A stretch of DNA of 64,000 bases from Mycoplasma tauri. GTDB taxonomy: Bacteria > Bacillota_I > Bacilli_A > Mycoplasmatales > Metamycoplasmataceae. The position numbers and the translations under genes are program-made. This document shows, in pieces, positions 21,689 through 32,786 of the stretch. The stretch spans positions 62,001-126,000 of the forward strand of contig NZ_CP070479.1 in assembly GCF_016925555.1 (NCBI RefSeq), given 5' to 3'. The notes beneath the pieces are model-generated. The model saw only the letters and a program-made list of their open reading frames with translations. It was not told the origin of the DNA and did not search any database. Position 1 is the first letter of the stretch, and every line of letters starts with the position of its first letter.

Positions 21689-22784
21689 GTTTGTCAAAAG
21701 CCTCTCTAAAAAATTTCAATTTTCTTTCTAATTCTTTTGGTTTTTTAATTATTGGAGCATCTGGATGCAATAATCAAGTAGCTGCGCTATGGTTATCATT
21801 GATTTTTATTAAAGGCGGTTCCTTTTCAAAATCTATTTCAAGAGCATAATCATTTCTTTGAGCAAAAGGATCGCCAGCTGGTAAATTAGCCATATCAGGA
21901 GGTGTTCCTTTGATTGAAAATAATTCTTCCACATTGCTTTCAGGAATAGCTGATATTAGTGCTCAAGTGTAAGGATGTGCTGGTTCAGTAAATATATTTT
22001 TTCTTAACCCTTTTTCAACAATTTTACCTGCATACATAACATAAATGTAATCACAAAATTTTGCAACAACGCTAATATTGTGTGATATTAAAATTATTGA
22101 AATATTGTATTCTTGTCTGATTTGCTCAAATAAAGACAAAACACTTGCTTGTATAGTGGGGTCAAGTGCAGTTGTAGGTTCATCGGCAATTATTAATTTT
22201 GGCTTAAGAGCCACTATCATTGCTATTAAAACTCTTTGTTTCATTCCTCCGCTCAATGTATGTGGATATTGATCATAAATATATTCAGGGGAATGAATTC
22301 CAAATTTTTCTAAAAGACCTATTAAATAGTTTTTTTTATCATTATTAGATTTAGATTTTCATTCATCATTTTTATTTAAAGCATCCATTAACTGTTTGCC
22401 TATTTTTCTTGTTGGATTGAGCGAAGTAATAGGATCTTGTGGTATATACCCGATATAATGTCCTCTTATTGATTGTCACATTTTTTCTTTTTTGAACTTA
22501 GTTATGTCAACATTATCAATTATGAATTCATCATAAGATGAAATAGTTTCTCTATTTGCATTTATTAATGCTTTGGAAAATACAGACTTGCCAGAACCTG
22601 ATTCGCCAACTATACCAACTATTTGACCATAATTAATATCAAAATCAATGCCACGAACAATTTTTATCAATGAATTTTTAGTACTTTTGAAGCTAACATT
22701 AAGGTTACGGACTTTTAATAATTTATTGTCTTCAAACAATTCCACTTTTGTAGAATTCAAATTTTTATTATTTATCTTTTCCAT
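21678..22784 (-). CDS. oppD: Oligopeptide ABC transporter ATPase OppD
   Basis: A 368-residue ATPase with Walker A GESGSGKS at 60-67, Q-loop IPQDPITSLNP, signature LSGGMKQRVLIAMI, Walker B LIIADEPTTALD, H-loop ISHNISV and the C-terminal OppD/F-type extension (HPYTWALISAIP). It pairs with OppF to power peptide import. The genes are coupled by overlap. The oppB/oppC permeases and the binding lipoprotein are not next to them: upstream lies a gene on the other strand. Confidence 0.93.
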
Positions 22785-22910
22785 AAAGTCTCCACTTTTT
22801 TAGTTCATTGATGTGTTTTATTTACAGTCACAATTAATGCTTATCACTTATATTTAATTTTTAATTTTAAATTAAATTATAATAATTATAATTAAATAAC
22901 TAGGAGAAGC

Positions 22911-23816
22911 ATGAAATTTAGACCCATACAAAATAATCAAACAATTGAGATAGTTCAATCAAATCGTGAGTTGGATTTTGGCAAAGATAAAGAAAAAATA
23001 CATCAAGATCCAAAGCGCCAATTTTCACCAAGAATTTACAAGGTTATTAGAAGTGAAAAAATTTTAAAAATATCACTAATGATGATTTCTTTTATAATTA
23101 TGATTTCTTCTATTGTTGCTTTTTTCCTTGTTTATTTTAAGGTTCCACCTTTTAATACTAGCGGTAAGCCTTTAACGGGATATTTAATTCTTTTTGGCAT
23201 TTTAATATTTTTTTCATTTGTATCTGGTCTTAAAAATTCAATTGAAAATTTACGCTGAACTCACACTATTCAAAGATATAGAGATGCTATTTCAACAGGC
23301 GATTATACTTCAAGTGCTACATTCCACATAGTATATAAAAAAATAATTTTAAAAGATATTAACTTGTTATGAATGCTTATATTTATTATTACTTATCAAG
23401 GATTATTTACATTAATTATTTTTGGTTTTTATAAATCAGGAGCATGAGTTGCTGGAAGCAAAAATGGAGCCTTTTATATTAATTTAGATTGACCAACATG
23501 GCTTGATTTAAGTTTTAAAAATACAGAATTTTTCTGTTTAATAAGCTTAATTATTATGGTTAGTCTAGTTGTTAGTTATATTTTTATAAAGATTTTTGAT
23601 AGCAAAAGGCTAAATGATATAAGCGACTTTTTGGGCGAGAGATCAGTAGAAGTTCAAGATCAAATCGATAAAGCAAAAAAAGATCGCAACAAAATGTGGC
23701 TCAGAATTTATCTTGTTGTAGTTGTTCTTACAATTTTTCTTCCATTGGCTTTATTATTAGTGGCTATGTGAAGAGGAATCATCAGAAGAAAGAAGAAAGT
23801 GATCGCAGCTGCTTAA
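22911..23816 (+). CDS. Conserved mollicute membrane protein (MSC_0882-like)
   Basis: A 301-residue protein. An 80-residue soluble N-terminus with PRQFSPRIYKVIRSEK-type sequence precedes four membrane helices (about 55-80, 88-108, 155-180, 205-235) and a fifth near the C-terminus (LVVVVLTIFLPLALLLVAMW). It ends in a basic tail (RRKKKVIAAA). It resembles the mollicute MSC_0882 family of unknown function, from memory. AGGAGA lies directly before the ATG. Confidence 0.6.
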
Positions 23817-23925
23817 ATAATTAATTTATAGGTTTAAAGGTATAAATATTTTTAAGATATTAAGAAAAATAAATTAATTTAAGTGTGAATTTCTAGTTTG
23901 TTTTTTAAAATAAAAGAGGAAAAAA

Positions 23926-24474
23926 ATGAAATTACTTGTTTTAGTTCATAATAGATTTAATGATACAGAACTTGCTTCAGTGCTTAGCACATTTGAAAAG
24001 TCAGGCGAATTTGATGAATTTACATTTTATAATCCTAATTATATTAAGGCTCAAGGACAACACGGAATAATAAATTTATCACTTGAAAATGATTTTGATT
24101 TTAAATCATTTGATGCAATTTTTATACCAGGTGGAGCAGGAGCGAAAGAATTAAGAAATGATAAAATTTCTTTGGAATTAATTAAGAAATTCAAGAATGA
24201 TAACAAATATATTTTTGCGATTTGCGATGCTCCTAATGTGTTGTATGAAAACGGCATAATTGATGACAATATGCCCTATAGTTCTTTTCCAATAGAGTCG
24301 ATTGACAGTAATTCTGGTAAATTAAGAAATGAAGAACTTGCAACATGCCATGAAAAAATATTTACGGGCAAAAGTGCCGCTAGTTCAATTACATTTGCAT
24401 TATTAATCATTAAAAAATTATTTGGTGATTATAAGTATGAAACACTTAAAAAAGCTCTTTTTGGTGACAGATAA
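23926..24474 (+). CDS. DJ-1/PfpI family protein
   Basis: A 182-residue class I glutamine amidotransferase-like protein. The nucleophile elbow has C100 in FAICDAPN, and the N-terminal strand ends LVHNRFNDTELAS, with the conserved Glu at residue 15. Such proteins act as protein/glyoxal deglycases, chaperones or oxidative-stress proteins; the exact activity is not readable here. AGAGGA precedes the ATG, and a terminator follows. Confidence 0.87.
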   Translation: MKLLVLVHNRFNDTELASVLSTFEKSGEFDEFTFYNPNYIKAQGQHGIINLSLENDFDFKSFDAIFIPGGAGAKELRNDKISLELIKKFKNDNKYIFAICDAPNVLYENGIIDDNMPYSSFPIESIDSNSGKLRNEELATCHEKIFTGKSAASSITFALLIIKKLFGDYKYETLKKALFGDR

Positions 24475-24486
24475 TGAATTTATAAT

Positions 24487-24511
24487 GAAGCTATTAATTA
24501 GCTTCTTTTTT
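24487..24511 (+). terminator. Terminator after the DJ-1/PfpI gene
   Basis: GAAGCTA (24487-24493) pairs with TAGCTTC (24499-24505) around a 5-nt loop and is followed by six T residues. Confidence 0.85.
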
Positions 24512-24520
24512 ATTTTAAAA

Positions 24521-24544
24521 AAATAAAATCCTCTAAGGAGGATT
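24521..24544 (-). terminator. Terminator after rpmB
   Basis: AATCCTC (24527-24533) and GAGGATT (24538-24544) form a 7-bp stem with a 4-nt loop; on the minus strand a T-rich tract follows. Confidence 0.75.
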
Positions 24545-24566
24545 ATTAATATTATTATTTGACTAA

Positions 24567-24767
24567 TTAAACAGAAAGGATACCTTTACGCTTTAGAGTC
24601 TTGATTGTCTTAGCACTAACTTTTAATGTTGTTGGAGTGCCATTGCTATTTGTGATTGTAATTTTTTGTAAGTTAACGTTAAATTTACGTTTTGTTGCAA
24701 TCATTGAATGTGAGCGGAGGTTACCAGATAAAGGGCCTCTGTTACTTAGTTGGTCTCTTCTTGCCAT
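24567..24767 (-). CDS. rpmB: 50S ribosomal protein L28
   Basis: 66 residues, full length. Characteristic sequence includes [31 protein letters not shown] and a C-terminal [21 protein letters not shown] precedes the ATG. Monocistronic with its own terminator. Confidence 0.96.
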   Translation of the reverse strand: MARRDQLSNRGPLSGNLRSHSMIATKRKFNVNLQKITITNSNGTPTTLKVSAKTIKTLKRKGILSV

Positions 24768-24888
24768 ATTTTTTACTCCCTTCTTAATTAAAATAGTACT
24801 ATTATAAAAGAAATTAAGTTTGTACTTTTCTATTTTATCATTTAAGTTAAATTTTAAAAATAATTAAATAAATTTATAATGAAATAAA

Positions 24889-25812
24889 TTATTTAAGTTT
24901 GTTTCAGATCGCTTTAGCAGCAATTGCACCATCACTTGCGGCAGTTATTATTTGTCTTACTTCTTTACTTCTAATATCACCAGCAGCATAAATACCAGGA
25001 ATATTTGTTTCCATATTTTTGTCTGTGCTTATATATCCATTTTCATTAGCTATATTTAAATTTTTAATAAAACTTGTTGTTGGAATAAAACCGATCATTG
25101 GGAAAAGCGAATCACATTTTTCAGTTGTAATTTTTCCATTATGGTTTATTAAATCGACAGATTCAAGAAATTCATGGCCATTTAATGATTTTATATAAGT
25201 ATTTTTTAAGATTCTAATTTTAGGCTCACTAATTACTTTTTGAACTGTTAATTCATCAGCATAAAATTTATCACTTCTTGTAATTAAAGTTATATTTTCA
25301 CTAAAACTTGTTAGATATAAAGCCTCTTCGAATGCTGAGTTTCCATCGCCTAGAACAAAAATTGTTTTGCCTCTGTATAAAGGACCATCGCATACACCAC
25401 AATAATTAATTCCTTTTTTGTCAAAAAGTTCAAAGTTTTCTATGTCATTAGGTTTTCTATTGATTAAACCAGTCGCAATAATTATAGTTTTGCTTAAAAT
25501 AGTAGAACCATTTTTTAAAATAATTTCTTTTCTATTATCGCTTATGTTATTGATGTCTTCAACTTCTGCACTTTTAAACTCTGCGCCGAAGGCAACAGCA
25601 TGGTTAAATAAATTGTCAGCAAGTTCATATCCTTTGATATTCTTTATGCCTAATCAATTTTCAACTTCAGCAGTTGCATTGATTTTTCCTCCAGGGACTT
25701 CTTTTTCCAATAAGATTGTTTTAAGGCCACTTCTGGAAGAATATAAAGCTGCATTCAATCCTGCAGGGCCAGCTCCAATAATGGCTACATCATATATTAT
25801 TTCATTTTGCAT
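24889..25812 (-). CDS. trxB: Thioredoxin reductase
   Basis: A 307-residue flavoprotein that passes electrons from NADPH to thioredoxin. The FAD site is [17 protein letters not shown] near residue 11, the redox pair is C138/C141 in YCGVCDG, the NADPH site is [15 protein letters not shown], and the C-terminal FAD motif is GIYAAGDIR. It is the last gene of hprK-lgt-trxB; the ATG lies 1 nt before the lgt stop, so the two are translationally linked. Confidence 0.95.
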
Positions 25813-25813
25813 A

Positions 25814-26779
25814 TTAAGTAATTACCTTTGTAATTGGTTTTGATTTTTTAGTTTTAAATCTTGTTTTTTCTATTCATGCAATGTATTGTTCTGGGTGAGC
25901 ATATTGATAAATAAATCTATATTTTCTCCACTCTCTTAAGTAGTGTACAGGATTTAAGAATTGGAAGAAAATAAAGCCTAAGAAACCGCCTATTAGGAAC
26001 AGAATTGCTGCAACTAAATAAATTGAATACTTTTCTTGTCTTAAGGGCTCCATTGACATACGAACAACTCCATATCATACGAAGTATAAAGGAGCGTTTG
26101 CACCAGGTTTAAGTAAACCAAATAGATTTATAATTCATACAAGAATCATGTATCCAATTAGGTTTGCTATTCCCTCATATAGGAAGAGAGGATATCTATA
26201 TCCAGTGCCAATACTATCTTTTATGAACATGTTTGAAGCAAAATTTTTACCAAAAATTAATGAACCAGTTCCACTTCAATCAATTCTGCCGTAAACTTCA
26301 TGGTTTGCATAGTTTCCTCAACGACCGATAACTTGTCCAATTAAAATAGTTGGAATAATTATGTCGCAAGCTTTTCTAATATCAATTTTGTCTCTTTTTG
26401 TGTATGCATATATTAAATCGACAATAACAGCTAAGGCTACACCGCCTTGAATACTTAAACCACCCTCTCAGATTTTGTACCAACTTGACCAATCATAATT
26501 GGGACTATATATTGCATTTTCAACAAGCAATCATAAACGAGCGCCAAAAATGGCTGATGGAATAGTTAGAAAAATTAACATTAGAAGTATGTTAATATCA
26601 TATCTTGCTCTTTTTCAAAAAATTAAACAAGTTAATATTGAAGCAATCATACCAAACATCATTGTTAATGAATAAGTGTGAACTGGTAGAGAACCAATAT
26701 GAAAGAGCGTGTGTGCTTGATTTGCAAGCACAGGTGATTCAGGTATTCAAACTCCTGAATTAACCATTATATTATTCAT
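25814..26779 (-). CDS. lgt: Prolipoprotein diacylglyceryl transferase
   Basis: A 321-residue membrane enzyme that attaches diacylglycerol to the lipobox Cys of lipoproteins, matching the several lipoproteins in this window. The signature GRWGNYANHE near residue 155 and the conserved EGGLSIQGG are present, with about seven membrane helices. AAAGGAG precedes the ATG, which overlaps the end of hprK by 8 nt. The cytoplasmic C-terminal tail is basic. Confidence 0.95.
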
Positions 26780-27728
26780 TGATATCTCCTTTCATTTTAG
26801 ATATTTTTAGTTGACGTTCAGTTAACAAGCTTAAAGCATTAAATCCTTCTCTTTTTGATAAGTAAGCAATAACTGCAGCTTCAATTAATGATGATACAGA
26901 AGCGCCAACTTTAACAGGGACTTGGACCTTTTGTATCTTGCCACCAAGAATTGGATAGTACATAATTCTATCTCCAAGACGATCTAACTTATTATATTCA
27001 ATATTTGCATTTTCAACTAATTCAACACAAAGATTTATCACCGTTCCGCGCATTATTGATTTAATTCCATAAGTTTGCAAAATGTTAATTAAACCAGTTC
27101 CGCGCATTTCAAGTAAATCTTTTGTAACATATGGTGCATAACCAAAGAAATTGGCTCCGATATGTTTGACAAGAACAGCATCATCAGCAACAAATAAATG
27201 TCCTCTTTGAATAAGTTCATGAGTAGCTTCCGATTTACCTGAACCAGATTTACCAATAATAAGAACACCAATTCCATGTATTGATAACAAGCATCCATGA
27301 ACTTGTGTTTCTTCTGAGTAAAAATCACTTAAATATGTGCCAATTGTGGAAGTGATTTTTGAGGTACTTTTATCAGCTATGTAAAGAGGAATTTTAAATT
27401 CATTACATACTTCTAAAATTGTATTATGATGCATGCTCAAAACACCTTTTGACAAAATAACCATTGGAGGTTTAACTGATAAAATTCTTCTTAAAGTTTC
27501 TCTAAATTTCTTTTTTGTAAGAGATTTAAAATAAATCGATTCTTTAGTTCCTCAACAAACAACGTTGCCAGAGTAGCGTTTGTTTTTTGATATTCCTGAG
27601 ATTTCTAAACCAAGTCTATGAATAGCTGGATATTTAATAGTTCGATACTCAATATTTTCATTTTTGTTTACTAATTGAATATCAAATTTTCTTATAACTT
27701 CTGAAACATTAATAGTTTTATTACTCAT
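26772..27728 (-). CDS. hprK: HPr kinase/phosphorylase
   Basis: A 318-residue bifunctional enzyme that phosphorylates and dephosphorylates Ser46 of HPr and so links sugar uptake to metabolic state. The N-terminal domain is followed by Walker A GKSGSGKS at 159-166, and the HprK signature EMRGTGLINI lies near 208. AAGGATC precedes the ATG. The order hprK-lgt-trxB is common in Firmicutes and mollicutes. One internal TGA (Trp) splits it under the standard code. Confidence 0.95.
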
Positions 27729-27789
27729 TGGTTAAGATCCTTAACTAAACAAATTTTTTATGTTAATATTTTACATTTAATTAAAATAA

Positions 27790-27818
27790 ATATAAAGCAA
27801 TTTTGAAAAGCTTTATAT
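27790..27818 (-). terminator. Terminator upstream of hprK, ending the rbgA operon
   Basis: ATATAAAGC and GCTTTATAT (27790-27798, 27810-27818) form a 9-bp stem with T-rich sequence following on the minus strand. It lies after the membrane-protein gene at 27826. Confidence 0.65.
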
Positions 27819-27825
27819 TCTTGAT

Positions 27826-28239
27826 TTATAAATTAGTTTTTTCAATTTCATCCACTTGTTCTGCAAAATAATTTGGATATCTTTTGCAACTTAACTTAAC
27901 ATATTTTTTGGTGTATTTCAGGGCCAATTCTTTATTATTTGCATCGATAGCATTCAATGCTTTATGTAAAATTATCTTTACTAACAAATATCATGATAAG
28001 ATAGCTAAAATTATTGCAAAAAATATATTTGAAAATATGAAAACACCTAAAACATTTTCGCCTCTTCTATATGGGAAGCTTAATAGCCAATTTATTATAC
28101 AAACCAATACAATAATCATTATCATCAAAGGGACAATTCCTTTAAAAGCCATTGACACACTTTGTCTCATAGTTCGTTTATTCATGTTAATAACTTTGTA
28201 TCAAACATCTACTTTTTCTTTTAATGTATGTTTTGTCAA
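27826..28239 (-). CDS. Small membrane protein (137 aa) with TTG start
   Basis: Two membrane helices (about 36-55 IVPLMIMIIVLVCIINWLL and 66-90 VLGVFIFSNIFFAIILAILSWYLL) are followed by a cytoplasmic-looking basic C-terminus rich in Lys. I chose TTG 28239 because AAGGAG sits 5-6 nt before it; the first ATG (28185) would lose 18 residues and has no ribosome site. It follows rbgA closely, probably in the same operon. The family is not recognised. Confidence 0.65.
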
Positions 28240-28252
28240 TGTTGCTCCTTAA

Positions 28253-29113
28253 TTAGTCAAATGTGACATTTTTTAAATTTTTTATTCAATTTATAAAGAA
28301 AGTATAAGTTCTATCAAAATCAGGTTTATTTTTTTTCTTAAAACCTTTTAAATCAGCTATTTTAGTCAAAATATTGTAAATCTTTGCATCATCTAAATTT
28401 TGTAAATATTCAATGTCAATATTAAACTCTTGAGAAATTTTTTCTGGGTAATAATCAACCATAACAGAAAGAAAATTAGAAAAAAGCATCTTGGGTTCAA
28501 ATATTTTTGTTTCAATTGAACCAATCATAGCCAATTTTGTGGCTGCATATTGATCATTTAATTTTGGTAATAATATTCCAGGGGTATCCATAAAGAAAAA
28601 ATTATCAACAGAGGTTCATTTTTTTTCTCTAGTAACACCAGGGAAATTAGCGACCTTTAAACTTTTTTTATTAAGCATCAAATTTATTAAAGTGCTTTTA
28701 CCAGCATTTGGTATTCCAAGCACAAATGTTTTAATTTTAGAGTTAATTAATCCTTTAGCTTTATCTCTTTCAACTTTTGAAGCTGATAATTTTTTGATTT
28801 TATTTAAAATTATCTTTCTATTATTTGTTTTTCTTAAATCTAATCATAATAGATTTGAGTTACCAAATCTTTTTTCAATTAATTGCTTTTTTGATAAGTC
28901 CATTAGGTCACTTTTTGTAATAATAAAAAGTCTTGGTTTTTGTGGGGCAATTTGATCAAAATCTTCGTTATAACTACTTATTGGGCATCTAGCATCAAGA
29001 ACGATTATAAAAATATCTGCTAAAACAGCGTTTTGTTTGATTTCCTTCATAGCTTTTGCCATGTGGCCAGGATATCAATTAATAAGCTGTGTGTCTTTAT
29101 TATTTTTCAGCAT
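28253..29113 (-). CDS. rbgA: Ribosome biogenesis GTPase RbgA (YlqF)
   Basis: A 286-residue circularly permuted GTPase that matures the 50S subunit. The G motifs appear in the order G4 (TKSD), G1 (GIPNAGKST), G3 (DTPG), as expected for YlqF/YawG proteins. The N-terminus INWYPGHMAKAMKEI is diagnostic. The start overlaps the DivIVA-like gene by 14 nt. The ribosome site is weak, consistent with coupled translation. Confidence 0.94.
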
Positions 29114-29345
29114 ATCTTTTTGAATTTTTTAACAAAATATTTTCGTTTTGAAGTTCTGTTATTTCGTTTTGATGTCTTGAAATAGTTTTTCTAATTTCAT
29201 CATTTAAAATATCATTGTTTTTTTCTAATTCCAATATGTAATCATAGATATTATTTAAAAATTCATTGACTTCTGGCACTGAATAGCCATTTAGCTCTCG
29301 CGAAAATTTAATGTTCTTTATTCTATCTTTAATTTCCAAATTCAT
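29100..29345 (-). CDS. DivIVA-like coiled-coil protein (81 aa)
   Basis: The N-terminus matches the DivIVA lipid-binding motif pattern: KNIKFSRELNGYSVPEVNEFLN. The rest is a single coiled coil. At 81 residues it is much shorter than the usual DivIVA/GpsB (about 110-200). In walled bacteria these proteins mark curved membrane and the division site; here the role is unknown. GGGAG precedes the ATG. It sits between trmH and rbgA. Confidence 0.75.
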   Translation of the reverse strand: MNLEIKDRIKNIKFSRELNGYSVPEVNEFLNNIYDYILELEKNNDILNDEIRKTISRHQNEITELQNENILLKNSKRYAEK

Positions 29346-29364
29346 GCTACTCTCCCACTTTTTA

Positions 29365-30084
29365 TTATTTGTTATAAATTTTACATAAAATTATACCTGC
29401 TGCTACAGCTACATTTAAACTTTCGAAATCTATAGGTATATATATTTTTTTATCACTAATGTTTAAAATTTCTTGCCTTATACCTTTGCCTTCGTTTCCT
29501 AAAATAACTATAATATTGTTATTTTCAAAAATTACTTTTTTGAATTCAACTGCTTCTTGATCTAACACAGTTGCATATGTTTTGTATCCTTTTTTCTTGT
29601 ATTCATTAATAATTTCAACCGGATTTTTATAATTAATTAAATTTACTTTAAATATTGCTCCTTGGCTTGATCTAACTATTTTTTCATTGTAAAAATTAAC
29701 ATTTGAAATAATTGTGTCAAAACCAAAAGCTAGTGAGCTTCTAATTATAGTTCCTACATTTCCAGGATCTTGCACATCATCTAAAAAAACAACTTTATTA
29801 ATTGGTCTAATCAATGAATCTTTTTTGATACATAGTGCAACAATTCCTTCAGGAGTTTTTGTAGATGTTATGCTGTTTAAAACATTTTCTGTAATTATTA
29901 TTGATTTTTCATATATTACTTTTTTATAGTTAATTTCATAAATTTCTTTAACTAAATTTGCTTTTATTGCTTCCTCAACTAAATGATAACCTTCTATTAA
30001 AAAATACTCTTTCTCTTTTCCAGATTTAACTTTCTTTAAAAATTTAATTTTTTCATTATTGACGCTAGATATTATTGTTTTCAT
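29365..30084 (-). CDS. TrmH/SpoU family RNA 2'-O-methyltransferase
   Basis: A 239-residue SPOUT enzyme. It has an N-terminal substrate-binding domain (EYFLIEGYHLVEEA) and a knotted C-terminal domain with motif 1 DDVQDPGNVGTIIRSS, motif 2 ILGNEGKGI and motif 3 ESLNVAVAAGI. It methylates ribose in rRNA or tRNA using S-adenosylmethionine; the target base cannot be assigned. The start overlaps the end of trmL by 13 nt. Confidence 0.9.
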   Translation of the reverse strand: MKTIISSVNNEKIKFLKKVKSGKEKEYFLIEGYHLVEEAIKANLVKEIYEINYKKVIYEKSIIITENVLNSITSTKTPEGIVALCIKKDSLIRPINKVVFLDDVQDPGNVGTIIRSSLAFGFDTIISNVNFYNEKIVRSSQGAIFKVNLINYKNPVEIINEYKKKGYKTYATVLDQEAVEFKKVIFENNNIIVILGNEGKGIRQEILNISDKKIYIPIDFESLNVAVAAGIILCKIYNK

Positions 30085-30602
30085 TCTTTAAGAAAATCTT
30101 TTCCTTTTTGAACTTCAAATTTTGATAAATCTAAAAAGTTGAGTTGTCTCATTATTTCATAGCCAACAATAGCTACTGTGTTGGCTAAATTAATACTGCG
30201 CATGGCGCTAACCATAGGTATTCTTAAGCATCTATCAATATTATTTTGGAGTATTCTCTTATCAATTCCTGTTGATTCTCTTCCAAACATAACTCATATT
30301 TCTTTATCTATTTTATAGTCATTATAGTAAGAAATTTCAGTATAAATTTTCTGCCCATATCTTGTTAGATAATATATTTTTTTGTCACCATATTTTTTAT
30401 AAAAGTCATCATATGATGAGTGAACTTCATGTTGAATATCACTAAGAAGTCTATTAGCAGCAGCCCTAGCCATGTGTTTAGGATCTAAGTCAAATGAAAT
30501 AGGTTTTATAATATGAAGTTTTGCTCCTAGAGCATAACAAGTCCTAATTATATTAGCTGTGTTAGGTGGTATTTCTGGTTGGTATAAAACTATGTTAAGC
30601 AT
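30072..30602 (-). CDS. trmL: tRNA (cytidine(34)-2'-O)-methyltransferase TrmL
   Basis: A 176-residue SPOUT enzyme that methylates the wobble ribose of certain tRNAs. N-terminal [21 protein letters not shown] and C-terminal [15 protein letters not shown] are diagnostic. Under code 4 the TGA at 30081-30083 is Trp and the protein ends WKQ at the TAA 30072-30074. It also holds an internal TGA (WVMFGRES). AAAGGAG precedes the ATG. Confidence 0.94.
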
Positions 30603-30782
30603 TTTTCTCCTTTATACTACATAGTTATTTTATAGTATTAATTGTCTTTTTTAGGTTTTCATTATAAATTTTGATCAAATTATATTTTCTTATTGATATT
30701 AAATGCACATCAATTGGAATTAAGAATTTATATTTTTTAGTAAAAAAGCAATATAATAAAATTGTTAATTTTTGGGGGAAAA

Positions 30783-31763
30783 ATGAAAATATTTGTAATT
30801 AAAACTAACGAACCATATGAAACATTAGCATATGAAAATATTATTATGAATGATAAAGATATAACTGGAGATGTTCTTGTTTTATATCAACACAGAAAGT
30901 CAATTATTATTGGAAACAATCAAAATGCCTTTGAAGAAATAAATAGGGAATATGTAAAAGAAAATGATATTTTAGTCCAAAGAAGAAAATCTGGTGGGGG
31001 AGCAGTTTACCATGACATTGATAATTTAAATTTTAGTTTTATTTCTGATAAATCAAGCAACAATAGTTATCAAAAATTTTTGAGACCAATTTTGAATTTT
31101 TTAACTTCTTTAGGCCTTCAAACGGAATTTCACGGACGCAATGACATTTTGGCAAATGGTTGCAAAATAAGTGGTAATGCACAATATATATCTGGAGATA
31201 GAATAGTATCTCATGGAACATTATTGTTTGATGTAGATATGACAAATTTAGCGAAAGCTCTTAACCCAAACAAAATTAAATTCGAATCAAAAGGCATAAA
31301 GTCCGTTAGAGCTAGAGTAGCAAATATTAATGATCTTTTAGAGAACAAAATGACAGTTGACGAGTTTAGAAATGCGCTCGTTGATTATTTTGTGAAGAAT
31401 GAAAATTCTACATTAGAAGAAATACCATATGCTAAGTATGAAAAACAATTCAAGGAAGTAAGCGAATTATTTAAATCTGATAAATGAAACTATGATAGAG
31501 CAGCTAATTTCACATATTCAAATGTTGAAAAATTCCCCGGCGGTTTAATTAAGGTGTATGGTGAAATCAAAGATGCTAGAATTGTTAATCTAATTTTCAC
31601 AGGTGATTTTCTAAGTAAAAAAGATGTTAGAGAAATTGAACCATTGTTCAAATCAGTTCGTTATAATGAGGAATCTATTTTAGAAATTCTTGATAAAATT
31701 GATATCGAATCATATTTTGGAACAATAACTAAAGAAGAATTAATTAAAATTATTCTTGGTTAA
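30783..31763 (+). CDS. lplA: Lipoate-protein ligase A
   Basis: A 326-residue enzyme that adenylates lipoate and attaches it to E2 or GcvH lysines. The motif RRKSGGGAVYHD, the lysine in CKISGNAQY, and an SHGTLLFDVD loop are all present. A C-terminal accessory domain follows from about residue 240. GGGGG precedes ATG 30783. The gene is divergent from trmL and ends in a terminator shared with the convergent glycosyltransferase. Confidence 0.93.
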
Positions 31764-31795
31764 AAAAGCCGCCAATATAGGCAGCTTTTATTTAT
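31764..31795. terminator. Terminator between lplA and the glycosyltransferase
   Basis: AAAAGC-c-GCC (31764-31773) pairs with GGC-a-GCTTTT (31780-31789) with one C-A mismatch and a 6-nt loop. It serves both convergent genes; the glycosyltransferase stop (31788-31790) overlaps it. Confidence 0.7.
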
Positions 31796-32786
31796 ATTTT
31801 CTTAATGCATTTTGATAAATAATTTTTGAAATTCCAGATAACTTATTTTTTGCTTTTTCGTCTATTTTATAAGTATTCTTGAATTTTTTAATTTTAAATG
31901 AACAATATTTTATAAACTCTTTTATTTGATCATGTTTAACCATTTTATTTAATCCATAATATGTTAAATAAATACAAATAATAAATAAATTTTTAAGTTC
32001 AAGCAGTTGATATTCATTTTCTAGTAAATTAAATTTAATAATGTGTAAAAATGTTTGTGAATATGCATTATACACTTTATCAATTCTCTCTTTTCAATCA
32101 ATAATTCTGCTTGATAATGAATTTTTTCTCATTTGATAAGTGAACAACTTTTTATTTAAAAATTTGTGTTTTGGGTTAGACAGAAACAAAAGATATGTCA
32201 TTCTTATATCTTCATAATCATGCTCACTAAAGCGAATATTATATTTCTCACAAATATTTAAATAGTATTCTTTTTTAATTAATCTGCCTCACGCAAATAA
32301 AGGATTGTGTAAGAAAAAATCTTTTGGATCATCAACATCATAATTTTTAAAATAGGGAAAATTAGGAAGCGGAACTCTTATGTTTTTTGCAATTTCAAAA
32401 CAATACACAGCTTTTGAAGAAACTATATCATAATCTTTATCAAGTGAATTAACAAATTCTTCAATTGTCTTTGGACTCATTTTGTCATCATCATCTATAA
32501 AAACAAAATAATCGCCAGTAGCCTTCTGAATTAAAAAATCTCTATTAAATCCCAGACCAACGTGTTGATTATAGTCTTGCAAATCATACACTTTTATTCT
32601 TTTATCTTTTTGAGCTCAATCGTGCAAAATTTTTAAAGTGTTATCTGTGGAATAATCATTCAAAACAATTATTTCTAAATTAGGATATTTGTTTTTTACA
32701 ACACTTTTTAATGAAAAATAACTTAATTTTTCAATATTATGGCATGGAATTAAAACACTTATTTTTAATTTAGTCATATCCAACAT
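31788..32786 (-). CDS. Family 2 glycosyltransferase
   Basis: A 332-residue GT-A fold enzyme. It has KISVLIPCHN at the N-terminus, ILNDYSTDNT, and the metal-binding region YFVFIDDDDKMSP. The C-terminal 150 residues are basic and helical. It probably transfers sugars to lipids or surface polysaccharide; donor and acceptor are unknown. The ATG 32786 (MLDMTK) has GTTGGA upstream; ATG 32777 is an alternative. It is not in an operon. Confidence 0.88.

Noticed and set aside
22785-22910. Missing oppA/B/C fragments upstream of oppD
   Set aside because: The 126-nt gap before the divergent gene holds only promoter-like AT-rich sequence.
30081-30083. TGA as the stop of trmL
   Set aside because: It reads as Trp under code 4; a TAA three codons later is the true stop and overlaps the next gene as its neighbours do.
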